A DNA stretch of 64,000 nt from Sulfuritalea sp. (GTDB lineage Bacteria > Pseudomonadota > Gammaproteobacteria > Burkholderiales > Rhodocyclaceae): NCBI GenBank assembly GCA_030680805.1, contig JAUXUK010000089.1, forward strand, positions 1-64,000, read 5' to 3'. The position numbers and the translations under genes are program-made. The number at the start of each line of letters is the position of its first letter. Within the stretch, counting starts at the first letter, position 1. Positions 1-8,793 of this stretch are shown here, one piece after another. A model generated the notes under the pieces. The model was given only the letters and a program-made list of their open reading frames with translations, was not told where the DNA came from and ran no database searches.

Positions 1-62
1 AAACGGGACCGCGCCGATGATATTGCACTTCACCGTGTGAGAAAGTAGGTCAGCGCCAGACT
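1..62 (+). rRNA. rrf: 5S ribosomal RNA, 3' part
   Basis: The first 60 bases read like the 3' half of bacterial 5S rRNA: ACCGCGCCGATGATA, then a variable stem, then GTGTGAGAAAGTAGGTCAGC, matching the positions of the conserved CGCCGATGGTAGTGTGG and GCGAGAGTAGG blocks in the Escherichia coli molecule. The 5' part lies outside the window. A strong hairpin terminator follows at once, so this is the end of an rRNA operon. The exact 3' end is approximate. Confidence 0.88.
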
Positions 63-70
63 CCCCCTTG

Positions 71-111
71 AAACCCCTCCTCCGCTTACCCGGGGGAGGG
101 GTTTGTCTTTT
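71..111 (+). terminator. Rho-independent terminator of the rRNA operon
   Basis: A perfect 10-bp stem (AAACCCCTCC at 71-80 with GGAGGGGTTT at 95-104) is followed by GTCTTTT. It lies right after the 5S end and is the expected operon terminator. Confidence 0.85.
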
Positions 112-121
112 ACGCCAACAA

Positions 122-147
122 AAAGTCGGCGATGGCGACACTGCGGT
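122..147 (+). repeat. Dispersed 26-bp motif, copy 1 (intergenic)
   Basis: 23 of 26 bases match the window-wide motif with core GTCGGCGCTGGCGACACGG. This copy lies between the rRNA terminator and the operator of the first toxin-antitoxin locus. Confidence 0.7.
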
Positions 148-157
148 GGTTTATTCG

Positions 158-187
158 ATGCTATTATGTGTGCGTTAAATAGCATCA
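158..187. promoter_or_regulatory. Palindromic operator of the Phd/YefM-RelE locus
   Basis: A perfect 9-bp inverted repeat, GATGCTATT at 158-166 and AATAGCATC at 179-187, lies in an AT-rich stretch 35 bases before the antitoxin start. Type II antitoxins of this family repress their own promoter through such palindromes, so an autoregulatory operator is the natural reading. This is inferred from position and symmetry. Confidence 0.6.
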
Positions 188-221
188 TTAAATACATCAG
201 ATAGCTTCTGGCGGAGATACC

Positions 222-467
222 ATGGATACCATCTTTACCAATATGACGGTCAGCGTCACCGAGTTGAAGCGTAATTTCGCGGGCATTATCAAACAGGCCG
301 AGGAAAACCCGGTAGCAATACTCAACCACAATCGACCCGAGGCGTATCTCTTGCCGGCGGCTCACTACGAGCGGCTCATGGCTTACCTGGAAGACCTGGA
401 AGATGCGCAACTGGTGCATGAGCGCGCCAACGGTCCCTTCGTCGAGGTGAGAGTGGATGAGCTCTAA
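222..467 (+). CDS. Type II antitoxin, Phd/YefM family
   Basis: This 81-residue protein starts MDTIFTNMTVSVTELKRNFA and carries the Phd/YefM N-terminal DNA-binding segment (SVTELKRNFAGIIKQAEE) with the typical NRPEAYLLPAAHYERL motif in the middle. The acidic C-terminal tail is expected to wrap the toxin. It overlaps the downstream toxin gene by 11 bases, which implies translational coupling. It would neutralise the RelE-like toxin and repress the shared promoter through the palindrome at 158-187. A second in-frame ATG at 243 is possible; the first has GGAG in front (GGCGGAGATACCATG) and is preferred. Confidence 0.9.
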   Translation: MDTIFTNMTVSVTELKRNFAGIIKQAEENPVAILNHNRPEAYLLPAAHYERLMAYLEDLEDAQLVHERANGPFVEVRVDEL

Positions 468-762
468 GCTGCGCTTCCACGAACTGGCACTGGCAGAGTG
501 GAAACGACTCGATGGCAGCGTGCGCGAGCCACTCAAGAAAAAGCTGGAAGAGCGACTGGACAACCCTCGCGTGCCTTCCGCCGCGCTGTCTGGCATGGCT
601 GATTGCTACAAGATCAAGCTTAGGCGGATCGGCTATCGACTGGTTTACCGTGTCGATGACGACGTAGTGTTTGTTACTGTGATCGGTGTCGGAAAACGGG
701 ACAGGCAAAAAGTCTACGAGCTTGCGCAATCGAGGCGGCGAACAGTCTTCCCGAAAGAGTAA
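457..762 (+). CDS. Type II toxin, RelE/ParE family
   Basis: The 101-residue product has the RelE-fold pattern: an N-terminal LRFHELALAEWKRLDGSV helix, a central KIKLRRIGYRLVYRVDDD strand pair and a C-terminal VFVTVIGVGKRDRQKVYELA segment. RelE toxins cleave mRNA in the ribosomal A site; the Arg/Lys-rich strands and the IGVGKRDR motif are what the family uses. It partners the Phd/YefM antitoxin with which it overlaps. The 3' end overlaps a dead-end minus-strand reading frame (714-848). Family assignment is firm; the exact target is inferred. Confidence 0.9.
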   Translation: MSSKLRFHELALAEWKRLDGSVREPLKKKLEERLDNPRVPSAALSGMADCYKIKLRRIGYRLVYRVDDDVVFVTVIGVGKRDRQKVYELAQSRRRTVFPKE

Positions 763-848
763 TCAACTCCCCGCGCCGTCCCGCCGGCGCCGACTATGTC
801 AAAAGAGTTTTCAGCGATGCCGCTACCGCCTTGCGGTCGGCGGCTCAT
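714..848 (-). other. Dead-end reading frame in the toxin position behind the orphan AbrB antitoxin
   Basis: The minus-strand antitoxin at 845-1072 ends in ATGA, where the ATG would start a coupled toxin gene. The frame that opens there has only 44 codons. It reads through a degenerate copy of the dispersed motif (about 772-797) into the reverse of the relE 3' end, and has no toxin similarity I can see. The toxin gene was probably lost or replaced by repeat-derived sequence. Confidence 0.35.
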
Positions 849-1072
849 AGCCCACGATAGGCCTCGTCATCCGCGGCGGAATCCCATTCGCACAGCGTAC
901 CTTCCACCGCTTGGGCGAACGCTATGTCGCGGGGGTTCGCGCGGGTGAGGCGAACCAGGCCATTTTCAATCTCGAAGGCAAGCACGTCACCCTGCTTGAT
1001 GCCAAGCGTAGTGCGTACCGCCAATGGAATCGTCGCCTGAAATTTTGACGTTACACGGGATACGGATGTCAT
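845..1072 (-). CDS. AbrB/SpoVT-type antitoxin, orphan
   Basis: The 75-residue protein has the swapped-hairpin AbrB DNA-binding core near its N-terminus (VTSKFQATIPLAVRTTLGIK, GDVLAFEIENG) and a short acidic tail ending DDEAYRGL, as in antitoxins of the MazE/VapB/PrlF kind. Family core positions normally read SKGQVTIP; here it is SKFQATIP. Its stop codon overlaps an ATG (ATGA), the usual junction to a toxin gene, but no toxin follows. No good ribosome-binding site is visible before the start. It may be a relic or may cross-act with neighbouring loci. Confidence 0.75.
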   Translation of the reverse strand: MTSVSRVTSKFQATIPLAVRTTLGIKQGDVLAFEIENGLVRLTRANPRDIAFAQAVEGTLCEWDSAADDEAYRGL

Positions 1073-1135
1073 TGATATGATCGGGTAACTATTTTGGAAT
1101 CCCCACCGCGCTGGAAACCGTGGTCTTGCGCCTAT

Positions 1136-1462
1136 TCACTCGAAAATCGGGGCGAGTTTTGCCAGAACTTCGTCCATGATGGATGCTGGCAAAGTGTCCA
1201 CCCTGCGCGCATTGCGCGCGCCAAGATCGAGCACGCGCGGCTGATCGCAGCGAACAACCCCGGTTGTCTTGATGCCGGTCACGGGAACGGCGAATCCGAT
1301 GCGGCGGGCGAAGTCGCCCCCGCTCGTGATCGGGCAGATCACCGGCAATTTTGTTGCTTCATTGAACTCGGTTGGGGATACGACCAGAACAGGACGGCTC
1401 CCGCGTTGCTCACGCCCTTCGGTCGGGTCAAGCGAGACAAGGTAAATGTCGCCTCGCTTCAT
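1136..1462 (-). CDS. mazF: MazF/PemK-type endoribonuclease toxin
   Basis: The product starts MKRGDIYLVSLDPTEGREQ and continues with SRPVLVVSPTEFNEA and LPVICPITSGG, all hallmarks of the MazF/PemK fold, in which the conserved Arg of the GxxQ/RGSRPVLVVS segment and the Thr/Ser of PITSGG form the active site. It is about 108 residues, normal for the family. The start at 1462 was chosen because it overlaps the antitoxin stop by four bases (ATGA) and matches family N-termini; a longer frame to 1498 has no support. MazF cuts mRNA at short specific sequences. Confidence 0.92.
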   Translation of the reverse strand: MKRGDIYLVSLDPTEGREQRGSRPVLVVSPTEFNEATKLPVICPITSGGDFARRIGFAVPVTGIKTTGVVRCDQPRVLDLGARNARRVDTLPASIMDEVLAKLAPIFE

Positions 1463-1716
1463 ATCAGTTCGCCACCCACGGCAGGCGCATCGACCCATTC
1501 GCGTTCTTCAGCCGGTTGTGGTTGTGAATAGTCCGAGGCAGCCAGCAATTCCGCGAGCGTGTAACGCGGCCTTGGCTTGGGATCAATCACCAAGTGACCG
1601 CCGGAGACGGTCACACCGACGGTCGCTCCTGCGTGCAGGTGCAGTTGATCGAGGAACGCAGGTGGAACGGCCAACATGATCGAGCCGCCAACCTTGCGCA
1701 GATTGGTTGTGTGCAT
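1459..1716 (-). CDS. mazE: MazE-type antitoxin
   Basis: This 85-residue protein has an AbrB/MazE DNA-binding domain (LRKVGGSIMLAVPPAFLDQLHLHAGATVGVTV) followed by an extended acidic tail (SQPQPAEEREWVD) that would occupy the MazF active site. AAGGA precedes the ATG by about six bases, and a clear TATAAT box lies 20 bases further upstream. It is the first gene of the two-gene operon and likely represses it together with MazF. Confidence 0.92.
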   Translation of the reverse strand: MHTTNLRKVGGSIMLAVPPAFLDQLHLHAGATVGVTVSGGHLVIDPKPRPRYTLAELLAASDYSQPQPAEEREWVDAPAVGGELI

Positions 1717-1735
1717 GATGTATCCTTATCGACAA

Positions 1736-1762
1736 ATTATACGCAAATATAACTTTACTCAA
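1736..1762 (-). promoter_or_regulatory. Promoter of mazEF
   Basis: On the minus strand a perfect TATAAT (1736-1741) is preceded by TTGAGT (1757-1762) with a 15-base spacer, slightly short. It sits about 20 bases before the mazE ATG in a strongly AT-rich stretch. Confidence 0.6.
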
Positions 1763-2042
1763 TCCAAATCGCAAGCTCTTTCCTGGCAAAAACCGGTGTT
1801 TCTCCGCAGGATTTACAGGGAGAGCCCAGCTTCTCTTGCTGGTTTGACTGGCCGCCTGTTGTACGAAAACCACAAAATATGTCTTTCGACCTGCCAAACG
1901 CCCAGCGGCGATTGTCTGCTACCCCGCTGTCAGGCGAGAATGCTCCCAGCTTCCCGGATTCGGGTAGTGGCAGCGAGTAGTGACCGACCACGTGGTGTCA
2001 TTGCAAACTGTTCAAACCAACTCTCTTATTGGAGAAATCTAA
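1763..2042 (+). other. Upstream region of the porin gene
   Basis: These 280 bases contain no gene. Short runs of codons are open but look unlike any protein. A ribosome-binding site (TTGGAGAAATCTAAATG) lies at the 3' end. The long leader is typical for a strongly regulated porin, but I see no clear promoter box or small-RNA gene. Confidence 0.4.
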
Positions 2043-3131
2043 ATGCAAAAGAAACTAATCGCTCTGGCAATTGCTGGCCTGTCCAGCGCTGCTTTCGCTC
2101 AGTCGAACGTCACCATTTCTGGCAACATGGACTTGGGTTACTACTCGGGTTCCTTCCAGACCACTACCGCAATGGATAACAAGACGGCTGCTGCCGCCAA
2201 CGGTTCCTCGACCTCGTCGCTGACTTTCTCCGGCAGCGAAGCTCTCGGCGGCGGCATGAAGGCCGGTTTCGTGATGAGCACTGACTACACGGCCGGCGGC
2301 AATGCGACCAATTTCCTCAATAGCCAGAACTTCCTGGAACTCGCCGGCAACTGGGGCTCCCTGAAGCTCGGCAACATCAACAACGCCGCTCTGATTGCCA
2401 ACATGGGCTCGCAGCCTTACGGCACGGCGATCGGCTCCGCCAACTCCGGCAACTTCTCGCGTCTGTCGCGTGCTGGCAACAACGGTGCTTTCGGTGCTGT
2501 TGTAAACGAAGGCGAAACCGTTGGCGCTACCGGCGCACCTACATCCGGTGCTCGCATGGTTCGTACCAACAATTCCATGATGTACTCGACGCCGAGCTTC
2601 AGCGGCTTCAGCGCTTCCTACCAGTGGGCTGCCAAGAACGCCGACGCAGCTGCTGCCGGTGATACGATTGGCCTGCAGGAACTCGGCCTGGCTTACAACA
2701 ACGGCCCGATCAACGTCTGGTTCACCAACACCCAGATGTCGGCTGGTGTCGATGGTGTTGCCCCGCTGAACGCCAACGAGAAGGTTACGCATAACCAGCT
2801 CACCGGCAACTACACCTTCGGCCCGGCGACTGTTTACGCTGGCTGGACCAGCTCCAAGAGCAGCGTAGCCGCCACGGCTGACTCCCGCTCCTGGAACCTG
2901 GCTCTGAAGTATGCCTTCACTGGCGCACTGACCGGCGGCATCAACGTCGTCAGGGTTGATGACAAGCTGACCCTCAATCAGGACCGTAGCCTGACGGGTC
3001 TGGGTCTTGACTACGCCATGAGCAAGCGCACCACGGCTTACGGTCGTTACGAGAATGGCGACAACGACAAGTCCAATGGCGCGACGGGCAAGTTCACCCG
3101 CTACCAGGTCGGCCTGCGTCACTCCTTCTGA
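2043..3131 (+). CDS. Outer membrane porin, betaproteobacterial trimeric type
   Basis: The 362-residue protein begins with a classic signal peptide (MQKKLIALAIAGLSSAAFA, cleavage before QSN) and continues SNVTISGNMDLGYY, the first beta strand of Gram-negative porins of the Porin_4 type. Alternating hydrophobic strands and Gly/Asn/Ser-rich loops run throughout, and the chain ends YQVGLRHSF with the terminal Phe needed for Bam-dependent outer-membrane assembly. It would form a general diffusion pore. Base composition is less GC-biased than neighbours, as expected for an optimised, highly expressed gene. It is monocistronic, with its own terminator. Confidence 0.95.
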   Translation: MQKKLIALAIAGLSSAAFAQSNVTISGNMDLGYYSGSFQTTTAMDNKTAAAANGSSTSSLTFSGSEALGGGMKAGFVMSTDYTAGGNATNFLNSQNFLELAGNWGSLKLGNINNAALIANMGSQPYGTAIGSANSGNFSRLSRAGNNGAFGAVVNEGETVGATGAPTSGARMVRTNNSMMYSTPSFSGFSASYQWAAKNADAAAAGDTIGLQELGLAYNNGPINVWFTNTQMSAGVDGVAPLNANEKVTHNQLTGNYTFGPATVYAGWTSSKSSVAATADSRSWNLALKYAFTGALTGGINVVRVDDKLTLNQDRSLTGLGLDYAMSKRTTAYGRYENGDNDKSNGATGKFTRYQVGLRHSF

Positions 3132-3170
3132 TATCGCGCCGACCTCGTGTCGGCATGATGTTGGAAAATC

Positions 3171-3197
3171 AAAGCCACCCTTCGGGGTGGCTTTTTT
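3171..3197 (+). terminator. Rho-independent terminator of the porin gene
   Basis: AAGCCACCC and GGGTGGCTT form a stem with a short TTCG-type loop, followed by a T run, 40 bases after the porin stop codon. Confidence 0.92.
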
Positions 3198-3220
3198 ACG
3201 TCTGGTGTTTCATGTTCTCG

Positions 3221-3360
3221 AATCAAAGGGGCCAGGGTCGAATTAACTTCGTGCGACTGCCGAAAGTCGGCGCTGGCGACACGGCGACAGAATCAAAGGG
3301 GCCAGGGTCGAATTAACTTCGTGCGACTGCCGAAAGTCGGCGCTGGCGACACGGCGACAG
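3221..3360 (+). repeat. Two perfect 70-bp tandem units before the RAYT gene
   Basis: Bases 3221-3290 and 3291-3360 are identical. Each unit starts AATCAAAGGGGCCAGGGTCG, contains GAATTAACTTCG and ends with a copy of the dispersed motif (3263-3288 and 3333-3358, 25 of 26 matches). The AAAGGGGCCAGG part recurs inverted just after the transposase gene (CCTGGCCCCTTTT at 4165-4177). The arrangement resembles REP units around a RAYT gene. Confidence 0.9.
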
Positions 3361-4177
3361 GGTGCAGGTAGAAGCAAAGAACCTCCCCCATCCTTTGGGC
3401 GAAGCTCGGTTAATTCGCTAGACTCCTGCTCATGCCCCGTCGCCCCCGCATCCATCTTGCCGGACTTCCATTGCATATCGTCCAGCGCGGCCACAACCGC
3501 GAGGCTTGTTTCTTTGGGGAGGACGACTATCACACGTATCGCCACTGGCTGGGCGAAGCCCTCACGGCCAGTGCTTGCGCGCTGCATGCTTATGTGCAGA
3601 TGACCAATCATGTACATCTGCTGCTGACGCCGCCCGCCCCCGAAGCCGTTTCCCAGTTGGTCATGTCGCTGGGCCGACGTTACGTGCAGTACATCAACAA
3701 GACCTATCGTCGCACCGGCACATTGTGGGACAGTCGCTACAAGTCGTCGCTGGTCCAGGAAAATAACTATCTGTTGCTGTGCCAGCGTTACATCGAACTC
3801 AACCCGGTGCGCGCCGCGATGGTGGATGACCCCGCCCACTACCGCTGGAGCAGCTATCGGGCAAACGGGCTGGGGCAGACTGACCCTCTGCTTACACCCC
3901 ATCCGGTGTATTCCGCGCTGGGCGGCACCGAGGCGCTGCGCTTGGCCGCCTATCGCGCCCTGTTCCGGCCGGAACTGGACGCCGATGCGATCAGTGATAT
4001 CCGCATAGCCTTGGATCAGGGGCAACCGCTGGGCGATTCGCGATTCCTCGCCAGCATCGAACGGGCGACGGGGCAGCGGCGCGAAGTCAAGCTGCGTGGC
4101 CGACCACGAAAGCAGGCTGCGGCGTTAGTGGTGGAGAAGCAGCAACTTCCGCTAGAAATCTGAGCCTGGCCCCTTTT
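3291..4177 (+). mobile_element. Putative RAYT/REP element
   Basis: A single-domain Y1 transposase gene is bordered by short inverted sequences: AAAGGGGCCAGG on the left (3225 and 3295) and CCTGGCCCCTTT on the right (4165). The left side is duplicated as the 70-bp tandem. No target-site duplication is clear, as expected for HUH/Y1 enzymes. RAYTs are usually domesticated single-copy genes that act on dispersed REP palindromes; the dispersed motif in the left units makes it the candidate substrate. Boundaries are inferred. Confidence 0.55.
3432..4163 (+). CDS. REP-associated tyrosine transposase (RAYT), Y1 family
   Basis: The 243-residue protein has the Y1/HUH architecture: RIHLAGLPLHIVQRGHNREACFF at the N-terminus, the metal-binding HVH at residues 60-62 (MTNHVHLLLTP), the tyrosine-bearing helix GRRYVQYINKTYRRTGTLWD at about 81-100, and NPVRAAMVDDPAHYRWSSY at about 137. 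This pattern is that of TnpA_REP proteins rather than insertion-sequence TnpA, because it includes the GTLWDSRYK motif and the basic C-terminal tail (RGRPRKQ). It would nick single-stranded REP-like hairpins. All catalytic residues appear intact. Flanking repeats at 3221-3360 and 4165-4177 support the assignment. Confidence 0.9.
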   Translation: MPRRPRIHLAGLPLHIVQRGHNREACFFGEDDYHTYRHWLGEALTASACALHAYVQMTNHVHLLLTPPAPEAVSQLVMSLGRRYVQYINKTYRRTGTLWDSRYKSSLVQENNYLLLCQRYIELNPVRAAMVDDPAHYRWSSYRANGLGQTDPLLTPHPVYSALGGTEALRLAAYRALFRPELDADAISDIRIALDQGQPLGDSRFLASIERATGQRREVKLRGRPRKQAAALVVEKQQLPLEI

Positions 4178-4226
4178 CCGAGCCCCTTTTCCGCTTTTCC
4201 GTTGCTTTCAAGGCTTGAACTTCGAT

Positions 4227-4250
4227 GTTCCTTGCGGTAAAGTAAGGAAC
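4227..4250. promoter_or_regulatory. Palindromic operator of vapBC
   Basis: GTTCCTT at 4227-4233 and AAGGAAC at 4244-4250 form a perfect 7-bp inverted repeat 19 bases before the antitoxin ATG. VapBC complexes bind such palindromes to repress their own operon; the assignment rests on position and symmetry. Confidence 0.6.
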
Positions 4251-4268
4251 GTAAAAAGGAGTAAGCCA

Positions 4269-4511
4269 ATGTCGACAGCAACCATGACCAGCAAAGGTCA
4301 GATCACCATACCCGCCGTAGTCCGGGCTGCCCTTGGCGTTGAAACGGGCGACCGGGTGGAATTCGTCCTGGTCGAACCGGGACGTTATGAGCTGGTGGCC
4401 GCCACTCAGTCGGTAACGGCCTTGAAGGGCTTGGTGCGCAAGCCGGCATCGCCTGTCAGTATTTCGGCCATGAACGAGGCTATCGCCGCACGTGGGGCAA
4501 AGGCGCGATGA
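4269..4511 (+). CDS. vapB: AbrB-type antitoxin of a VapBC pair
   Basis: The 80-residue protein starts MSTATMTSKGQITIPAVVRA, the canonical SKGQITIP AbrB hairpin, followed by LGVETGDRVEFVLVEPGRYEL. The C-terminal half (KGLVRKPASPVSISAMNEAI) is the toxin-binding tail. The start at 4269 is preferred over an upstream ATG at 4215 because it has AAAAAGGAG nine bases upstream and matches family N-termini. It overlaps the PIN toxin gene by four bases. It should block the toxin and repress the promoter through the palindrome at 4227-4250. Confidence 0.9.
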   Translation: MSTATMTSKGQITIPAVVRAALGVETGDRVEFVLVEPGRYELVAATQSVTALKGLVRKPASPVSISAMNEAIAARGAKAR

Positions 4512-4903
4512 TTGGTTTGGATACCAACGTCCTTGTCCGCTATGTTGCACAGGATGATCCAAAGCAGTCACCCGTAGCGACTCGTTTGATCGAGTCGCTT
4601 ACGGCAGAGGCGCAGGGGTATGTCAGCGTCGTTTCGGTGGTGGAGTTCGTATGGGTGCTGACGGACTGCTACGCGCTGCCGAAAGGCGAACTCTGCGAAG
4701 TCCTGGGAACCCTGCTGCGGACCAAGGAGATCGTCGTGGCGCACGCCGATACGGTGTGGCAAGCTTTGCGGCTGTTCAAGGAAGGCAAGGCTGATTTTGC
4801 AGACTGCCTGATCGAGCGGTTTGCGAGTGCGGCAGGATGCGAGCACACGGCAACATTTGATCGCGATGCCGCCAAACACTGCGGCATGCGGTTAATTGGC
4901 TGA
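4508..4903 (+). CDS. vapC: PIN-domain ribonuclease toxin, VapC family
   Basis: The 131-residue protein has the PIN-domain acidic residues in order: MIGLDTNVLVRYV at the N-terminus (Asp5), the Glu of VVSVVEFVWVL (about residue 45), the Asp of KADFADCLIE (about 97) and TFDRDAAK near residue 117. These coordinate the Mg ions used to cleave RNA, in known VapCs often initiator tRNA or 23S rRNA. It begins within the antitoxin stop (ATGA), so the pair is translationally coupled. Length is normal and all catalytic residues are present. Confidence 0.92.
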   Translation: MIGLDTNVLVRYVAQDDPKQSPVATRLIESLTAEAQGYVSVVSVVEFVWVLTDCYALPKGELCEVLGTLLRTKEIVVAHADTVWQALRLFKEGKADFADCLIERFASAAGCEHTATFDRDAAKHCGMRLIG

Positions 4904-4984
4904 TCTCGAATAAGGCGCAACGCCGTCATCCGTAGCGGCGAGGTCAGCGTCTTTTGCTGGCCCGCCTGCTACGCAGGGGCTTCA

Positions 4985-7156
<2,172 letters not shown>

Positions 7157-7173
7157 TCGCGAAAAGATGAGAC

Positions 7174-7437
7174 TTAGGCTGCCGCCGGAACGATGCTGAC
7201 GACGCGACGTTTGGCCGGACCCTTGACGGCGAATAGCACCGTGCCTTCGATCTTGGCGAACAGCGTGTGGTCCTTGCCCATGCCGACATTGTCGCCGGGA
7301 TGGAATTCGGTGCCACGCTGCCGCACGATGATGCTGCCGGCGGAAATCAGCTCACCGCCGTAGCTCTTTACGCCAAGGCGCTTCGATTCCGAGTCGCGGC
7401 CGTTACGGGAACTGCCGCCTGCTTTTTTGTGTGCCAT
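7174..7437 (-). CDS. rpmA: 50S ribosomal protein L27
   Basis: The 87-residue protein begins [20 protein letters not shown], the invariant L27 N-terminus that reaches the peptidyl-transferase centre, followed by [23 protein letters not shown] and [16 protein letters not shown]. There is no Firmicutes-type cleaved leader. It follows rplU by 28 bases in the same operon. Confidence 0.98.
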   Translation of the reverse strand: MAHKKAGGSSRNGRDSESKRLGVKSYGGELISAGSIIVRQRGTEFHPGDNVGMGKDHTLFAKIEGTVLFAVKGPAKRRVVSIVPAAA

Positions 7438-7465
7438 GTTTTAGCTCCTGATTCTCTCGTCGGGC

Positions 7466-7777
7466 TCAGGCGGCGATGCCGCTGATCTCGATTTCGGTGA
7501 AGTTTTGGCGATGGCCCTGGTGCTTCTGGTAGTGCTTGCGACGGCGCATCTTGAAAATGGTGACCTTGGGATGACGGCCCTGAGCGATCACTTTCGCGGT
7601 GACTTTGGCACCGGCGAGCATGGGAGAACCGATCTTGACCGATTCGCCTTCGCCGACCATGAGTACCTGGTCGATAGTGATTTCAGTGCCTACATCAGCC
7701 GGTATCTGTTCTATTTTGAGTTTTTCGCCAGCGGCAACGCGATACTGCTTGCCACCGGTTTTTATGACCGCATACAT
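7466..7777 (-). CDS. rplU: 50S ribosomal protein L21
   Basis: The 103-residue protein starts [20 protein letters not shown] and contains [20 protein letters not shown], both diagnostic of L21, which binds 23S rRNA domain II with L20. The start at 7777 is chosen by homology and by TTGGAG upstream; the frame stays open to 8005 but that extension is not L21-like. A consensus promoter lies 38 bases upstream. Confidence 0.98.
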   Translation of the reverse strand: MYAVIKTGGKQYRVAAGEKLKIEQIPADVGTEITIDQVLMVGEGESVKIGSPMLAGAKVTAKVIAQGRHPKVTIFKMRRRKHYQKHQGHRQNFTEIEISGIAA

Positions 7778-7814
7778 GATGGAGACTCCAATAGGATGAC
7801 GCAAAGAACCGCGC

Positions 7815-7843
7815 AGTATACAGAGTGCCCGGCTGCAGGTCAA
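7815..7843 (-). promoter_or_regulatory. Sigma-70 promoter of the rplU-rpmA-obgE-proB operon
   Basis: On the minus strand TTGACC (7838-7843) and TATACT (7815-7820) are separated by exactly 17 bases. Five of six bases match at each box, and the pair lies upstream of rplU with only short leader sequence between. Confidence 0.85.
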
Positions 7844-7853
7844 ATACTTGAAT

Positions 7854-8657
7854 TCATGCCGGACGCCCGGTTGTCGGTGGCGTGTAGCCGATGGCCAGCG
7901 AAATGGCGTCGGCGGTTTGCTTGACCAGGGCGGCCCAGTCCGGACTGTGGCGCTCGGCGGGGGCGGAAACCGACAGGCCGGCGACCAGCGCGCCGGTATC
8001 GTCACGCACCGCTGCGGCGATGCAGCGCAAACCCTGCTCGATTTCCTCGTTGTCGAAGGCTACGCCGTGGCGCCGGGCGCGGTCTACCTCCCGTTCCAGC
8101 GCGGCCAGGGTGGTCAGCGAGGTCGGCGTATAGCCGGGCAGTCCGGTTCGCTTGGCGTATTCACGGAGTTTTTGCGGGCCGTCTTCGGCGAGATACAGCT
8201 TGCCCACCGCGGTGACATGCAGCGGCGCGCGGGCGCCGACCAGATGCACCACGCGCACCGAGGAGCGGCCGCTGGAGGTGCGTTCGACATAGACAATTTC
8301 GTCGCCCTGGCGCACGCCCAGATTCACGCTTTCGCCCAGTTGCTGGTGCAGGCGCTGCATCAGCGGCATGGCGGCCTGGCCGATGCTGATGCGCGACTTG
8401 ACCACGTTGCCCAGTTCCAGCAGGCGGATGCCCAGCCGATAGGTGCCCGGCTCGGCGCGCTCGACGAAACCGGAGGTGGCCATCGCCGCCAGAATGCGAT
8501 GCGCGGTCGACGGATGCAGGCCCGTTTCCAGCGCCAATTGCTTGAGGCTGACCGGGTCGGGGTGATAGGAAAGGACATCGAGCAGTTTCATCATGCGCTC
8601 AATGACCTGGATGCCGCTGCGGGCTTCCGGCGCGGCATCCGTGCGGGGTGACGGCAC
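7854..8657 (-). CDS. IclR-family transcriptional regulator, probable lut regulator
   Basis: The 267-residue protein has an N-terminal winged helix-turn-helix (about 15-80: [41 protein letters not shown]) and the IclR effector domain (about 90-255, ending [13 protein letters not shown]). IclR regulators bind small carboxylates. It is divergently transcribed from lutABC across a 136-base gap, so control of lactate oxidation is the likely job; this is inferred from position, since LutR of Bacillus belongs to a different family. The stop is 11 bases from the rplU -35 box. Confidence 0.88.
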   Translation of the reverse strand: MPSPRTDAAPEARSGIQVIERMMKLLDVLSYHPDPVSLKQLALETGLHPSTAHRILAAMATSGFVERAEPGTYRLGIRLLELGNVVKSRISIGQAAMPLMQRLHQQLGESVNLGVRQGDEIVYVERTSSGRSSVRVVHLVGARAPLHVTAVGKLYLAEDGPQKLREYAKRTGLPGYTPTSLTTLAALEREVDRARRHGVAFDNEEIEQGLRCIAAAVRDDTGALVAGLSVSAPAERHSPDWAALVKQTADAISLAIGYTPPTTGRPA

Positions 8658-8793
8658 GGCAATCTCTTCGTGGCAAGGGGACTTCGGATACTATAGCAAA
8701 ACCCGCAAAAGCCTTCGCCGGCCAGCGGCAATCAATTGCTTTGCATGCCGGAGATCCCCCTTCGGGGCAGGCAACCAAATACGGAGTGTGGCC

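Noticed and set aside
3221-3360. CRISPR-like array
   Set aside because: There are only two directly abutting identical 70-bp units, without spacers and without cas genes.
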